From Temperatibacter sp965603205 (GTDB lineage Bacteria > Pseudomonadota > Alphaproteobacteria > Sphingomonadales > Kordiimonadaceae), in contig CBFDCC010000019.1 in the NCBI GenBank assembly GCA_965603205.1, forward strand, positions 1 through 27,001: 27,001 nucleotides of DNA, in the 5' to 3' direction. The notes under the pieces are model-generated. The model did not search any database, was not told the origin of the DNA, and saw nothing but the letters and a program-made list of their open reading frames with translations. Positions 26,859 to 27,001 of this stretch are shown here, one piece after another. Made by a program: the position numbers and the translations under genes. Position 1 is the first letter of the stretch. Each line of letters begins with the position of its first letter.

Positions 26859-27001
26859 TCATACAATTGACATTTCAGGGTAGTTAAGCGGTTCCATTAC
26901 AACTTGCTGAACAGGCTTAAATAAACACATCATAACGCTATCCGCTTCATTTGGCGAATCAATGTCTAAAGCCTTCATATCTTTCTTGTTCATGATCTGT
27001 A
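26859..27001 (-). CDS. Terminase large subunit, C-terminal end (partial)
   Basis: The minus strand is open from the right edge to a TGA at 26859, giving the last 46 residues in frame. They include KKDMKALDIDSPNEADSVMM and end PLNYPEMSIV. The DSPN-ADSVMM type motif lies near the nuclease end of large terminases, and the position directly upstream of the portal fits. Only the tail is seen, so ATPase and nuclease active sites cannot be checked. Confidence 0.72.
   Translation of the reverse strand, partial: QIMNKKDMKALDIDSPNEADSVMMCLFKPVQQVVMEPLNYPEMSIV

Noticed and set aside
1..27001. tRNA genes, CRISPR arrays, insertion sequences, phage attachment sites
   Set aside because: No tRNA T-arm-like sequence in a cloverleaf setting, no spaced repeats, no transposase or integrase, and no duplicated core sequence were seen by eye; a tRNA scan could still find a divergent one.

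Overview
The window looks like part of the genome of a tailed phage with a short, P22/BPP-1-like (podovirus-type) tail, infecting a Gram-negative and probably marine gammaproteobacterial host. The phage assignment rests on a continuous minus-strand virion block: end of terminase large subunit, portal, scaffold, HK97-fold capsid protein, Bbp16-like cement protein, adaptor, P22 gp10-like tail protein, three ejection proteins in the P22 order gp7-gp20-gp16, and a beta-helix tailspike. The host guess is inference from the AT-rich composition, from envelope proteins that only make sense with an outer membrane, and from a virion protein of a type I associate with marine phages. No integrase, CI-type repressor, tRNA or CRISPR array was seen, so lytic or temperate lifestyle cannot be decided here.

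Region 1 (1-700, minus strand): a leftward mini-operon with a 45-residue ribbon-helix-helix (RHH) regulator coupled to a small membrane protein, a structured gap, a small common phage protein and the start of a Cys-rich protein. Region 2 (697-792): a divergent control region where two face-to-face sigma70-like promoters overlap, with a tandem heptamer between the -35 and -10 of the rightward one.

Region 3 (793-3985, plus strand): early/recombination operon of translationally coupled small genes, an ERF-family single-strand annealing protein and a long coiled-coil protein, closed by a strong intrinsic terminator. Region 4 (4005-5989, plus strand): a second tightly packed set resembling a lambdoid nin region: zinc-finger protein, Ref-like HNH nuclease, RuvC-like resolvase and several tiny unknown or membrane proteins. 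It meets the minus-strand genes tail to tail with a 12-bp overlap.

Region 5 (5978-8768, minus strand): a lysis/envelope cassette of nine overlapping or abutting genes: a DUF5675 protein with a DSHGC motif, a 17-residue basic peptide, two membrane proteins, a miniature YadA-like outer-membrane trimeric autotransporter, a TM-proline-coiled-coil protein, a small lipoprotein with Asp at +2, a 35-residue micro-protein and a holin-like protein. This is the most unusual part of the window: together these proteins could touch inner membrane, periplasm and outer membrane.

Region 6 (8765-27001, minus strand): virion genes. In transcription order these are packaging and head (27001 to 21678, with a promoter-like site before the scaffold), adaptor and tail (21630 to 17274, interrupted by a free-standing HNH homing endonuclease), a GNAT-like protein in the P22 gp14 position, three ejection proteins, the tailspike, a small virion protein and a second beta-helix protein. 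Two hairpins flank a small gene between head and tail genes and may tune expression. Most start codons were chosen from visible Shine-Dalgarno sequences and ATGA/TAATG overlaps; several genes shorter than 60 residues (1254, 4400, 5230, 5897, 559, 6382, 8275) were found by hand translation.
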